Assembly (NCBI RefSeq): GCF_023100905.1
Contig: NZ_CP064686.1
Span: forward strand, 6,634,001-6,698,000
DNA from: Bradyrhizobium sp. 4
GTDB taxonomy: Bacteria > Pseudomonadota > Alphaproteobacteria > Rhizobiales > Xanthobacteraceae
DNA length: 64,000 nt
Direction of reading: 5' to 3'
This document shows, one piece after another, positions 42,584 through 51,288 of this stretch. The notes under the pieces are model-generated. The model made no database searches. It saw only the letters and a list, made by a program, of their open reading frames with translations, and had not been told where the DNA came from. Numbering within the stretch: position 1 is the first letter of the stretch; each line of letters opens with the position of its first letter. The position numbers and the translations under genes are program-made.

Positions 42584-42712
42584 CGTCATGCCCGGGCTTG
42601 TCCCGCCTGCGCGGCCGAAGCCGCTTCGGCGCGGCGAAGGCCCGGGCATCCGTTCTTCTGCTGCGTAGCTCAGACGTGGATGGCCGGGTCAAGCCCGGCC
42701 ACGACGAAACGC
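42584..42712. repeat. Mosaic of dispersed palindromes in a long gap
   Basis: Contains GTCGTCATGCCCGGGCTTGT, an inner AAGCCGCTTCGGC hairpin, GAAGGCCCGGGCAT, and GATGGCCGGGTCAAGCCCGGC near a GACG end. The last part matches the serC-serA copy. The rest of the 611-bp gap between aatA and the next GST shows no gene; the 5' end holds the aatA promoter. Confidence 0.7.
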
Positions 42713-42942
42713 GAGCGCTTGCGCTACACCAATGCAGGCGCCTTGCATCCCGCGTGGTGACGCAAGCGTGAACTGAGTTGGATGGTCGCACGGAAATGAT
42801 CTTCCGCCGCATTGCAATGCGGTAGGGTTTTCGAGTTTTTCTATTGGCCGGGTCTTGCGGCGGATTCGCATCGGCATCATTGTTTAGCCGCGTTGCGAGG
42901 CAACAAGCGCCGCGCCCTCCCGTCTTCCGGAATCTCCTCAGA

Positions 42943-43593
42943 ATGTACAAGCTCTATTCGATGCAGCGCTCGGGCAACAGCTACAAGGTCCGCCTTGCGC
43001 TGGCGCTGCTGAACTTGCCTTACGAAGCGGTCGAGGTGGACATTCTGCGCGGCGAGAGCCGCACCCCGGATTTCCTGGCCAAGAACCCATCCGGTCAGGT
43101 GCCGCTGCTCGAGGTCGGCGACGATCGCTATCTCGCCGAGTCCAACGCCATTCTCTGGTACGTCGCCGTCGGCACGCCGCTCGCGCCGGAGAACCGCATC
43201 GATCGCGCCGACGCGCTGCAATGGATGTTCTTCGAGCAGCACGCGCTGGAGCCGAACATCGGCGCGGCCTATTTCTGGCTGTCGCTGGTAAGGGGCGGCC
43301 GCGACCTGCAGACTCATTCGCTGGAGGACTGGATGGAGCGCGGCTATGGCGCGCTCCAGGTAATGGAGAATCACCTCAAGACCAACGCCTATTTTGCGGC
43401 CCGGCAGCTCACGGTCGCCGACATCGCGCTGTACGGCTATACCCACCTCGCAGACCGCTGCGACTTCGACCTCTCGACCTTCCCGGCGATCCGGGACTGG
43501 CTGAAGCGCGTGGAAGCGGCGCCCGGCTTCGTCGCAATGGACTGGCGGCCGGCCGACATCGAGGATCCCGCCAGCATCGCCGCTGGCGCCTGA
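42943..43593 (+). CDS. Glutathione S-transferase family protein
   Basis: The 216-aa protein has an N-terminal thioredoxin-like domain (MYKLYSMQRSGNSYKVRLAL; SGQVPLLEVGDDRYLAESNA) and a C-terminal helical domain (LTVADIALYGYTHLADRCDF). It is a GST of the same general type as the one at 26292 but is not a close copy. The upstream in-frame extension is not family-like. Substrate unknown. Confidence 0.87.
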   Translation: MYKLYSMQRSGNSYKVRLALALLNLPYEAVEVDILRGESRTPDFLAKNPSGQVPLLEVGDDRYLAESNAILWYVAVGTPLAPENRIDRADALQWMFFEQHALEPNIGAAYFWLSLVRGGRDLQTHSLEDWMERGYGALQVMENHLKTNAYFAARQLTVADIALYGYTHLADRCDFDLSTFPAIRDWLKRVEAAPGFVAMDWRPADIEDPASIAAGA

Positions 43594-43745
43594 GGGATCG
43601 CGCTCTGGCGAATAGCGGGCATAAGGGTCACCATTGCCGCAATCTCGCCATTTTCCCTCGATTGGCCGCCGCAATATTGCCGATTGCAGCAGTGAAATTG
43701 TTCGATGTCGCGGGTGATTCGCTCGCGCGTTGAAGGATTTAGACC

Positions 43746-43922
43746 ATGATTCGGGTGTCCGGCACGGCAGGCTTTCAGGGCCCACCCGCTACCGTTTCGT
43801 CTTCCCGGCTGACCAATGCGGTCGCGGCCTCGCTCGCCGTCGCCGCGCTCTCGCTGTGCCTGATCGTCACCCTGACGGTGCTGTCGACCAAGGCGACCAT
43901 GGCGATGGGCCTGCCGGTCTGA
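43746..43922 (+). CDS. Small membrane protein (58 aa)
   Basis: MIRVSGTAGFQGPPATVSSS precedes one transmembrane helix (AVAASLAVAALSLCLIVTLT) and a short tail ending MGLPV. GAAGGA lies 8 bases upstream of the ATG. No family is recognised. It is the first of two small membrane genes that precede the PAS membrane protein on the same strand. Confidence 0.55.
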   Translation: MIRVSGTAGFQGPPATVSSSRLTNAVAASLAVAALSLCLIVTLTVLSTKATMAMGLPV

Positions 43923-43995
43923 TTCCCGCTTCATCCTGGACCCGCCTTCAAGGCGCCGCGTGGCCCGCACCGACCGGCATCGCGACAGGATTTCG

Positions 43996-44154
43996 ATGAA
44001 ATCACCTGTGGTCATCGTTGCAATCACCCTGACCGCGGCCATCCTCGTCGCGGCATCGCTGTTGATCTTCGTCGGCACACGCAAGGGCCAAGGGACGTCG
44101 ACGCTGAATGCGCCCGCGCTGCAACAACGTCTCAGGCACGCGCATTTGGTCTAA
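43996..44154 (+). CDS. Small membrane protein (52 aa)
   Basis: MKSPVVIVAITLTAAILVAA forms an N-terminal membrane helix, followed by a basic segment GTRKGQG and a polar tail ending RHAHLV. AGGA lies 7-10 bases upstream. It could be a signal-anchored periplasmic peptide. Unassigned; lies 73 bp after the previous small membrane gene. Confidence 0.55.
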   Translation: MKSPVVIVAITLTAAILVAASLLIFVGTRKGQGTSTLNAPALQQRLRHAHLV

Positions 44155-44283
44155 AATCATCCGAAAGCTTTGCGCGTGAGCCAAAGCGCACCTTAAGCAC
44201 ACCGCGCGAAACCGCATCGCAATGGCGCAATGTTCGGTCAGTGTTGCCGCCTTACCTCGTTCAGGAAGGAGCGAGACAGGCCC

Positions 44284-45096
44284 ATGCGGTTGGGATGGCG
44301 TGCGATCTCCGGTCCGGCGCTGACGGCAGCGACTTTGCTGCCGGCGATGTTTTTCGATCGCTTCGTCCCCATTCCCTCGCCCGCGCCGCTGCTCGTCTGC
44401 ATCGTGGCGCTCGCCGGCGCGCTCTCGGGTCCCGCTTCCGCCGTCGCCAGCGCAGCTATCGCCGTCATCGGCGCGGCACTGCTGCTCCTCAGCCAGCACG
44501 GCGTTTCAGGCCTGACCACGGCGGATATGATCCGGCTCGGCCTCCTGGCGGCGGCCGCCGCGGGCACCGCAGGCATCACCGGCCTGATGCGCCAGCGGCT
44601 GCTCGGCACGTTTGCCGCCGAGCGTCGGAGCCACGCCATCGCCGCGCGGCTGTCGGCCGCACTCGACCAGGTCGATATCGGCATCGTGCTGCTCGACGCC
44701 GAGACGCGCGCCGAATTCATCAACCGCGCGTTCCGCGACTATTTTGCGGTGCCGGACGACATCGCCGACGGCAAGCCGCCGTTCATCGCGCTGATGTATC
44801 ACGGCCGCGACACCGGCGCGTTCGAATTGCCCCAGGACGAGCTCGGCACCTTCATCGCACAGCGCATGGAGATGGTGCGGATCGGCGATGCCACGCCGAT
44901 CAACATCGCCTTGCGCAATGGCGAGGTGTTGCGCTTCGTCTGTGCCGCGCTGCCCGATGGCGGGCGCATGCTGAGCTACACGCCCGTGACCGACCTGGTG
45001 CGCCACACCGATGCACCGTCCCGCGCCGACTACTACCGCTCACTGCGCGATCCCGCAGGCCGCAAGCTGATCCGTTATCTGCGCGTCGCGGAGTGA
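44284..45096 (+). CDS. Membrane protein with PAS domain
   Basis: The 270-aa protein has about four hydrophobic helices in the first 110 residues (ALTAATLLPAMFF; LVCIVALAGALSG; AIAVIGAALLLLS; LGLLAAAAAGTAGITG) and then a PAS fold (DQVDIGIVLLDAETRAEFIN...FRDYFAVP). There is no kinase, cyclase or other output domain, so it would sense and relay through a partner. GGAAGGAG occurs about 13 bases before the ATG; an upstream in-frame ATG at 44230 would add 18 residues. Confidence 0.72.
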   Translation: MRLGWRAISGPALTAATLLPAMFFDRFVPIPSPAPLLVCIVALAGALSGPASAVASAAIAVIGAALLLLSQHGVSGLTTADMIRLGLLAAAAAGTAGITGLMRQRLLGTFAAERRSHAIAARLSAALDQVDIGIVLLDAETRAEFINRAFRDYFAVPDDIADGKPPFIALMYHGRDTGAFELPQDELGTFIAQRMEMVRIGDATPINIALRNGEVLRFVCAALPDGGRMLSYTPVTDLVRHTDAPSRADYYRSLRDPAGRKLIRYLRVAE

Positions 45097-45162
45097 TGCG
45101 CGATTGATCGGCACGCCTCTCATCACGTATGAAGGACGCCTCATCGATCGCGGGAATTTCAT

Positions 45163-45618
45163 ATGTCGCTCACCATTCGCCCCGTCACCAGGCAGGACTA
45201 CGATCAATGGCTGCCGCTGTGGGACGGCTACAACGCCTTCTACGGCCGCTCCGGCCCGACCGCGCTCTCGCCCGAAATCACGCGCGTGACGTGGCAGCGC
45301 TTTTTCGATGCCTATGAGCCGGTGCACGGATTGGTCGCCGAGAGCGACGGCCGCCTGCTCGGGATGACGAATTACCTGTTTCACCGCAGCACCACCGCGA
45401 TCGAGCCGTCCTGCTATCTGCAGGACCTGTTCACGACCGAGGACGCACGCGGCAAAGGTGTCGGCTCGGCGCTGATCCACGGCGTCTACGAGCGCGCGAA
45501 GCTCGCAGGCTCCCCGCGCGTGTACTGGCAAACGCATGAGACCAACGTCACGGCGCAGGGTCTGTACGACAAGGTCGCCGAGCGTTCCGGGTTCATCGTC
45601 TATCGCAAGATATTCTGA
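45163..45618 (+). CDS. GNAT family N-acetyltransferase
   Basis: The 151-aa protein starts MSLTIRPVTRQDYDQWLPLW and has the acetyl-CoA site CYLQDLFTTEDARGKGVGSA (R-G-K-G-V-G at about 97-102) and a C-terminal ETNVTAQGLYDKVAERSGFI. GNAT of unknown substrate, similar to small rhizobial GNATs. It lies 66 bp after the PAS gene on the same strand. Confidence 0.88.
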   Translation: MSLTIRPVTRQDYDQWLPLWDGYNAFYGRSGPTALSPEITRVTWQRFFDAYEPVHGLVAESDGRLLGMTNYLFHRSTTAIEPSCYLQDLFTTEDARGKGVGSALIHGVYERAKLAGSPRVYWQTHETNVTAQGLYDKVAERSGFIVYRKIF

Positions 45619-45730
45619 TCGTCGCGACGGGGCCTGTGGATAACTTTGCCTGTCACCCGCGCGTAACATAGCGGGACTAGGCTGCAGCTGCGTCTGATCA
45701 GCCCCCGTCACCGATCAAGCGCCCCAAAGC

Positions 45731-45772
45731 GGTCCCCGTCAGTCGCCGCGTCTGACAGGGGCCGCATTTTTT
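45731..45772 (+). terminator. Intrinsic terminator
   Basis: GGTCCCCGTCAG (45731-45742) pairs with CTGACAGGGGCC (45752-45763) with one wobble and one mismatch, then GCA and seven T. It lies 113 bases after the GNAT stop, so it may end that transcript or a short RNA in between; no convincing promoter was found there. Confidence 0.75.
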
Positions 45773-45890
45773 TGTCGGCAGTCGTTGTCCGCAGTTCCTT
45801 GTCAGCATGGCAGCAACGCGGCGCGCGGCTTGCTGCAGCGGCGCAGCGCAGTCACAATGCGCCCCTGCCTATCTCCGACAGGGATCTCCC

Positions 45891-46832
45891 ATGGAAATTC
45901 GTAATCTCGGCGCCTCCGGCCTGCGCGTGTCTGCGGTCGGGCTCGGCTGCAACAATTTCGGCCAGCGCACGGATTTGGAGACCTCGCGCAAGGTGATCCA
46001 TCGCGCGCTCGATCTCGGCATTACGCTGTTCGACACCGCCGACATCTATGCCGGCATGGGCGGTTCGGAAACGGTGCTCGGCACCGTGCTCGGCGACCGC
46101 CGCAAGGAGATCGTGCTCGCCACCAAATACTCAAAGCCGATGGCGACCGACGGAACCAAGCAGGGCGCTTCGCGCCGCTACATCATGAACGCAGTCGAGG
46201 CGAGCCTGACGCGGCTCAAGACCGACTATATCGATCTCTATCAGCAGCACGATTACGACCCGCTGACGCCGATGGAGGAGACGCTGCGCGCGCTCGACGA
46301 TCTCATCCGTCAGGGCAAGGTGCGCTACATCGGCAATTCCAACTTTCCGGCCTGGCGCATGGCGGAAGCCGAATTCACCGCGCGCGCGATGAATGTCAGC
46401 CGCTTCGTGTCCTGCCAGGATGAATACAGCCTGCTGGTGCGCGACATCGAAAAGGACCTGCTGCCGGCCGCACAGGAGTACAAGCTCGGCCTCCTGCCGT
46501 TCTTCCCGCTTGCAAGTGGGCTCCTCACCGGCAAGTACCAGCGCGGCGCGGCGGCCCCGACCGATACGCGCTTCGGCAAGGTACCGGCGTTACGCGACCG
46601 CTACGTCACGCCGCGCAATGAGGACATCGTCGAGAAGCTCACGGCATTCGCGAAAGCGCGCGGCCACAGCATGCTCGAGCTCGCCTTCTCCTGGCTCGCC
46701 GCGCGCCCGCAAGTGTCGAGCGTGATTGCCGGCGCCACCCGCGTCGAGCAGGTCGAGGAGAACGTGAGGGCGATTGCGTGGAAGCTCGGTGCGGAGGAGA
46801 TGGCGGAGATCGATAAGATCACGCTGGGCTGA
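45891..46832 (+). CDS. Aldo/keto reductase
   Basis: The 313-aa TIM-barrel NADPH oxidoreductase shows the catalytic set Asp-Tyr in FDTADIYAGMGGSE (about residues 49-62), Lys in LATKYSKP, and His in YIDLYQQHDYDP; the NADPH site includes VIAGATRVEQVEENV near the C-terminus. It resembles the YajO/YhdN-like branch; natural substrate unknown. The ATG at MEIRNLGASGLRVS is the usual family start. Confidence 0.9.
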   Translation: MEIRNLGASGLRVSAVGLGCNNFGQRTDLETSRKVIHRALDLGITLFDTADIYAGMGGSETVLGTVLGDRRKEIVLATKYSKPMATDGTKQGASRRYIMNAVEASLTRLKTDYIDLYQQHDYDPLTPMEETLRALDDLIRQGKVRYIGNSNFPAWRMAEAEFTARAMNVSRFVSCQDEYSLLVRDIEKDLLPAAQEYKLGLLPFFPLASGLLTGKYQRGAAAPTDTRFGKVPALRDRYVTPRNEDIVEKLTAFAKARGHSMLELAFSWLAARPQVSSVIAGATRVEQVEENVRAIAWKLGAEEMAEIDKITLG

Positions 46833-46850
46833 TCGTTGCGAAGTGGCGCG

Positions 46851-47174
46851 CTACTTGGCGCCATGTCCGACCGTCTGGATCACCTCGAAGCCCTCGAACT
46901 GGGGATGGCCGAGATAGGTCGGCTTGGTGTCGCCGGCCCGCGCATGCGCGGCACGAAAAGCATCCGATTTGGTCCAGGCTTCGAAAGCGGCATGGTTGGC
47001 CCAGATCGTGTGCGAGGCGTACAGCGTGTGGTCCTCGAGCTCGGGCCCACGCAGCAGATGAAATTCGACGAAACCCTGTACCTTGTCCAAATGGGTATCG
47101 CGCGAAAGCCAGACCTGCTCGAAGGCGGCCTCGGAGCCCTTGACGACGCGGAAGCGGTTCATGGCGATGTACAT
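46851..47174 (-). CDS. IsdG/HmuQ-like heme-degrading monooxygenase (antibiotic biosynthesis monooxygenase fold)
   Basis: The 107-aa protein begins MYIAMNRFRVVKGSEAAFEQ, has VEFHLLRGPELEDHTLYASH, TIWANHAAFEAWTKSDAF and GHPQFEGFEVIQT. The conserved Asn6, the Trp and the His in the AWxxSDAFRAAH stretch fit the IsdG family, which opens heme and releases iron. It strongly recalls HmuQ/HmuD of Bradyrhizobium japonicum, which are iron-regulated through Irr. No heme uptake genes are adjacent here; iron control is inferred from the family only. Confidence 0.75.
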   Translation of the reverse strand: MYIAMNRFRVVKGSEAAFEQVWLSRDTHLDKVQGFVEFHLLRGPELEDHTLYASHTIWANHAAFEAWTKSDAFRAAHARAGDTKPTYLGHPQFEGFEVIQTVGHGAK

Positions 47175-47211
47175 GGGGATGGTCTCCTGATGTTCGGCTA
47201 ATCATGTCGTC

Positions 47212-47246
47212 ATTCCGGGACGCGCCGCAAGGCGCGAGCCCGGAAT
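47212..47246. repeat. ATTCCGGG palindromic repeat
   Basis: ATTCCGGG (47212-47219) and CCCGGAAT (47239-47246) enclose GCGCC / GGCGC inner arms. A dispersed-repeat type element in the gap before the DUF1501 gene's stop. Confidence 0.65.
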
Positions 47247-47251
47247 CGCAG

Positions 47252-48469
47252 TCAGGTAACCAGCCCCTTCATCGGACGTGCGCTTGCGCTATCCGGAAAC
47301 ACCGTCTCGGCCAGCACGCGATCCGAGAGGCCGAACTGGCCCTGCAGCACGCCCTTGATCACGGAGCGCAGGTCTGTGGTGGGCTTGAGATCGCGGGCCT
47401 CGAAGAGGTTGGCGGGCTTGAGGCCGGGCCAGTCGGCAATGACGCGGCCGCCCTTCACCGCGCCGCCGGCGAGCAGCGCGATCGTTCCCGTGCCGTGATC
47501 GGTGCCATCGGTGCCGTTGATGCGCGCGGTGCGGCCGAATTCAGTGGCGACCACCACGGCGGTGTCGCGCCAGCGTTCCCCTAAGCCGGTTTCGAATTCG
47601 GCGAGCGCACCGTCGAGCCCGCCGAGCAGGAAGGCGAGGCGACCGACAGGGCCGCCTTCATTGGCGTGGGTGTCCCAGCCGTCGAAAGCGAGCGCTGCGA
47701 TGCGCGGGCCGTCGTCGGACGCCATCAGTTTTGCGGCGCCGCGCGCGACTTGCCGCATCTGCGCGACCGCATTGCCGGGCTTCGGCTTCATGTCGTCGCC
47801 GCTTGCGGCCTTCTCCAGCGCAAGGCCCTGCGACAGCACGGCCGCCAGCGCGGGATCGCGATGACGGTAGAGCTCGACCAGGCGCATCGCGGTGTCGTCA
47901 TCGGCTTGCGGCAGCGCCACCGGCGCCCAACCGACGGTCGGCGCATTGCCGCGCAGCACCAGCGGCGTGGTCGGGCCGACGGCAAGAGCACTCGACACCC
48001 GCTCGCCGCGCGGCAGCGCCTCCAGCGCGCGGTTGAGCCAGCCGGATTGCACGCGACCGGGACCGGCATAGCCGCTTTCGAGCACGTCCTGGCCATCGAA
48101 ATGCGAGCGGTCGCGATAGGGCGTCGCCACCGCGTGGATCACCGCGGCGTGCCTATCGCGATACATGCGTGCGAACTCGGGCATCGCCGGATGCAGCGCA
48201 AAGAAAGTATCAAGCATGATCGCGGGATGGGCACCGTCCGCCGTCAGCGCGATCGCTCCGTGCAGGCCGGCATAATCGGGATCGCCGACCGGCGCGACGG
48301 TCGAAAGCCCGTCAAGCGCGCCGCGCAGGATCACCACGATCAGCCGGGGATCCCGGCCATCAGCCGCGCGGGCGAATTTCGGCAAATAAGCCCACGCCGC
48401 AAAAGAGGCACCGCCGAGCAGGAGGCCGCGGCGCGAGGTGAGGAGCCGGTTCTCGACGCAGTCGATCAT
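47252..48469 (-). CDS. DUF1501 family exported protein
   Basis: The 405-aa protein has a Tat-type signal (SRRGLLLGGASFAAWAYLPK) and DUF1501 landmarks: PRLIVVILRGALDGLS, HPAMPEFARMY, HAVATPYRDRSHFDGQDVLE, WDTHANEG, VVVATEFGRTARINGT and DHGTGTIALLAGG. It has an alkaline-phosphatase-like fold by family and is nearly always found with a DUF1800 protein. Its first ATG overlaps the DUF1800 stop (ATGA), so they are translationally coupled; the third of three consecutive ATGs has the best spacing from GAGGAG. Function unknown; probably periplasmic. Confidence 0.88.
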   Translation of the reverse strand: MIDCVENRLLTSRRGLLLGGASFAAWAYLPKFARAADGRDPRLIVVILRGALDGLSTVAPVGDPDYAGLHGAIALTADGAHPAIMLDTFFALHPAMPEFARMYRDRHAAVIHAVATPYRDRSHFDGQDVLESGYAGPGRVQSGWLNRALEALPRGERVSSALAVGPTTPLVLRGNAPTVGWAPVALPQADDDTAMRLVELYRHRDPALAAVLSQGLALEKAASGDDMKPKPGNAVAQMRQVARGAAKLMASDDGPRIAALAFDGWDTHANEGGPVGRLAFLLGGLDGALAEFETGLGERWRDTAVVVATEFGRTARINGTDGTDHGTGTIALLAGGAVKGGRVIADWPGLKPANLFEARDLKPTTDLRSVIKGVLQGQFGLSDRVLAETVFPDSASARPMKGLVT

Positions 48470-48471
48470 CA

Positions 48472-50061
48472 TCATCTCCTCTGCATTTCCGGCGACATCA
48501 ACAGCAGCGCCAGCGCCTGCTGCCGCGACTCCGCCCGCTCGATGGTGCGGCGCGTTTCGATCGAGGCCGCATCTGCGGCCGCAAATTCCAACAAATCGAG
48601 CGGATCGATGTTGGGTCCAAGCCGCGCGCCCATTTGCGCGGCAATGTCGAGCCGGAGCTTGATGCCTTCGGGCGCCGCCCACGCGGCGCTGGTATCGGCG
48701 AAACCATTCGGTCCCGCCGGCGACCACAGCGGCTGGCCCAGCAGATTGAGGTTGTTGAGATAGGCGCCGGGATCCTCCGGCACGCGCGCGAGCAGCCGGC
48801 CGCTCGCGACCAGGAAATCATAGGGGCTCCGCATCTTCGTCAGCGGCGCCTTCCACGCCTCGTCGGAATCGACCAGTGCGGTTGCGAGCGCCTTGAGATC
48901 CCCGTCGGTCTTGATGAAGACATCGCGCAATCGCGCCACCAGCGCCGGCGGCGGATCGTCGGCGATGAAATGGCGAACGAATTTGGTGGCGATGAAGTTC
49001 GCGGTCGAGGAATGGCGTGCGATGTCCGCAAGCGCGGCTTCGCCCTGCGCAAGGCCGGTCGGCTCGTAGGTCCTGCCGAGCAGCATTTGCGGCCCGGGCT
49101 GGTGCGCGTTGACATTGAACACGAACGAGCCGGGCACCCCCAGCTGTCCCTGCCGGCCGGCAAAGGTCCAGCCGGTGATGATGCGCGCGAGCGAGGTGAC
49201 GTCGTCCTGCGTGTAGCCGCCGCCGACACCGAGCGTATGCAGCTCCATGATCTCGCGCGCGAGATTTTCGTTGAGCCCGCGCTTGCGGTTCTGGCCCGCG
49301 CGCGAGTCCGGTCCGAGCGATTGCTGGTTGTCGAGGAAGAACAGCATCGCCGGATGCTGCTCCACCGCCTTCAGCATGTCGGCGAAACGCCCGAGCACAT
49401 GCGGCCTGATCGCCTCGCGCTCGAACGCGCCGGCCCATATCCGTGCCAGCTCGCCCTTGCTGGCGGAGATGCAGAAATGGTTGGACCAGAACACGACCAG
49501 ACGTTCGGTGAAGCCGCATTCGACCAGGGTCGCGCGCTGCAACCGCGCCAACGCCTCGGCGCGAAAGGTCTTCTGGATGACGTTGAGCGGCTGCGGGGCG
49601 GGTTTTGCGGCAGCCGGCGCGGCCGCGTTGGGCTGCATGCTGTCCGGCTTGGCCATATTGTCCGCCGGCTTGTTATCAATCGGCTTATTTTCAGTAGGCT
49701 TGGACTCAGCCATCTGGCCGGCGATTTCGGTTGCCACGGCGTTCAGCGAGAGATTGCGGCGCGGTCCGGGCTTCTGATCGACCGGCGCTTGCGACGGCGC
49801 CTCGGCCGGCGCGCCGGCTTTGGCGGCGGCCTCGCGCGCCTGCTTGACCTGATCCTGATAGGCGAACACGGCCTGCCCGAGCTGCGGCGTGGATTGCAAG
49901 CCCGGCGCCTCCAGCAGCACCGCGTTGGGGCGGGCGAGTTCCGCCTTCACAAAACCGCGAGGATCGGAGGCCGCGTTGATGAGATCGCCGGATGCACCAC
50001 CACGGGCGCCGAAGCCGAAACGGTTGAGCGCGACGAGCGCGGCTTGCGAATCGCGGGCCAT
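48472..50061 (-). CDS. DUF1800 family protein
   Basis: The 529-aa protein starts MARDSQAALVALNRFGFGAR and has the DUF1800 motifs VVFWSNHFCIS, REAIRPHVLGRF, LFFLDNQQS, NENLAREIMELHTLGVGGGY and ITGWTFAG. An Ala/Pro/Lys-rich linker with ENKPIDNKPADNMAKPD repeats spans about residues 85-160. It has no obvious signal peptide, unlike its DUF1501 partner, with which it overlaps. Function unknown; the two are widely co-conserved. Confidence 0.88.
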   Translation of the reverse strand: MARDSQAALVALNRFGFGARGGASGDLINAASDPRGFVKAELARPNAVLLEAPGLQSTPQLGQAVFAYQDQVKQAREAAAKAGAPAEAPSQAPVDQKPGPRRNLSLNAVATEIAGQMAESKPTENKPIDNKPADNMAKPDSMQPNAAAPAAAKPAPQPLNVIQKTFRAEALARLQRATLVECGFTERLVVFWSNHFCISASKGELARIWAGAFEREAIRPHVLGRFADMLKAVEQHPAMLFFLDNQQSLGPDSRAGQNRKRGLNENLAREIMELHTLGVGGGYTQDDVTSLARIITGWTFAGRQGQLGVPGSFVFNVNAHQPGPQMLLGRTYEPTGLAQGEAALADIARHSSTANFIATKFVRHFIADDPPPALVARLRDVFIKTDGDLKALATALVDSDEAWKAPLTKMRSPYDFLVASGRLLARVPEDPGAYLNNLNLLGQPLWSPAGPNGFADTSAAWAAPEGIKLRLDIAAQMGARLGPNIDPLDLLEFAAADAASIETRRTIERAESRQQALALLLMSPEMQRR

Positions 50062-50175
50062 CGATGTGTCCTTCGCGCGTTGCCAACCGCTTTCCTGATA
50101 CGTGCGCGAGGCCTAATATACCGCAGCGGGAGATGAACCCGGCATGAAAATGACAGCCCGGCTTTTGCGCAAATC

Positions 50176-50388
50176 ATGACAAATCCGCAAGACATTCCAG
50201 TGCAGGAAGCGCGCCGCCTCGCCTGCTCCCGCTGCGGCACCGAGTTCGGCTGCGACCTCTCGGGCACCTGCTGGTGCGCGGAAGAAACGGCGCGGCTACC
50301 GATGCCGGTCAAGGGCGAGGATTGTTTGTGCCGGGCTTGCCTGCGCGAGGCGGCGGCGATGCATAGCCCGGATGGAGCGAAAGCGTAA
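50176..50388 (+). CDS. Cysteine-rich CWC family protein
   Basis: The 70-aa protein carries CSRCGTEFGCD, CWCAEE and CLCRACL, a set of cysteines as in the CWC family, which probably binds zinc. The last codons fall inside a dispersed palindrome (TAGCCCGGAT at 50364-50373 and ATCCGGGCTA at 50388-50397), so the C-terminus MHSPDGAKA is encoded by repeat sequence. No function is known. Confidence 0.75.
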   Translation: MTNPQDIPVQEARRLACSRCGTEFGCDLSGTCWCAEETARLPMPVKGEDCLCRACLREAAAMHSPDGAKA

Positions 50389-50397
50389 TCCGGGCTA
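50364..50397. repeat. TAGCCCGGAT palindromic repeat overlapping a gene end
   Basis: Perfect 10-bp arms 50364-50373 and 50388-50397 with a GGAGCGAAAGCGTA centre. It overlaps the last codons and the stop of the CWC-family gene and ends just before the GST gene's 3' end. Confidence 0.75.
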
Positions 50398-50403
50398 CGA
50401 AGC

Positions 50404-51096
50404 TTACACCGCGTGCCCCGGTGACTTCCGGGCCATGCCGTCGAACGCCTCCAGCAGCTTTTCGCGCCAGGCGTAGACCGGGTCGTCCGCCTCGAGCAGC
50501 TTGAACGGGCTCGTCACGCGCGCCCACTGAAAACCGCCGAACACGATGTAGTCGGCATAGTTCGGTGCGGCGCCGCCGATGAAGGGCTGTTTCTTGAGAG
50601 TCTGCCGCATCACCTCGAGCGATTTGCGGAAGGCGACCACGCCGGCATCGCGGCTGGCCATGATCTCTTCCAGCGTCTTGCCGCCGAAACGCGCCTCGCG
50701 CGACTGGCGGAAATAGGCGGCGTCCACCTCGTCCAGATTCTTCGGGATGTCGGCGATGATCAGCGGAAAGATGCCGCCGACGATGGCGATGTCGCCCCAG
50801 GCGTTGAGCATGCGCGCCATGGCGCGGCCACCCTCGCCGCCGAACAGCGACGGACGGTCCGGAAACTTGTCTTCGAGATAGGTCGCGATCGCCCAGGAAT
50901 CGACCACCGGCTGGTCGTGATGCAGCAGCACCGGCACCGAGCCGTGCGGCGCAATCGCGCTTTTCTCGGTGAAGCGCCAGGGCAGCGTTTCCGCCGAAAG
51001 GCCCTTGTGTGCCAGCGCCATCCGCGTGCGCCAGCAGAACGGGCTGAACGGTCGCGAGGCGTCGGTGCCGACGAGTTCGTAAAGTTTGAGTGACAT
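50404..51096 (-). CDS. Glutathione S-transferase family protein
   Basis: The 230-aa protein starts MSLKLYELVGTDASRPFSPF and has CWRTRMAL, HGSVPVLLHHDQPVVDSWAI (cis-Pro and Ser/Trp of the glutathione site) and a helical C-terminal domain with APNYADYIVFGGFQWARV. The N-terminus resembles beta-etherase (LigE/LigF-type) GSTs, but substrate is unknown. It is convergent with the CWC gene. Confidence 0.85.
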   Translation of the reverse strand: MSLKLYELVGTDASRPFSPFCWRTRMALAHKGLSAETLPWRFTEKSAIAPHGSVPVLLHHDQPVVDSWAIATYLEDKFPDRPSLFGGEGGRAMARMLNAWGDIAIVGGIFPLIIADIPKNLDEVDAAYFRQSREARFGGKTLEEIMASRDAGVVAFRKSLEVMRQTLKKQPFIGGAAPNYADYIVFGGFQWARVTSPFKLLEADDPVYAWREKLLEAFDGMARKSPGHAV

Positions 51097-51288
51097 GGCT
51101 GGTCCCGTTGCTGCGGTTTGCGAACAGAGTAGCCGTCATAGCTACGAGCGCAAGAAAGCGGTCTTGCCGCCATGGCCTGGGTGTAACCAGTTACCTCGCC
51201 CGCGCCGGCGCCGAATCTGCTCGCGGCTTGTTGAGCTGGCACTGGATTGGACCTAAGCTCGGGCATTTCAAGCTTTGGGAGGCATTAC

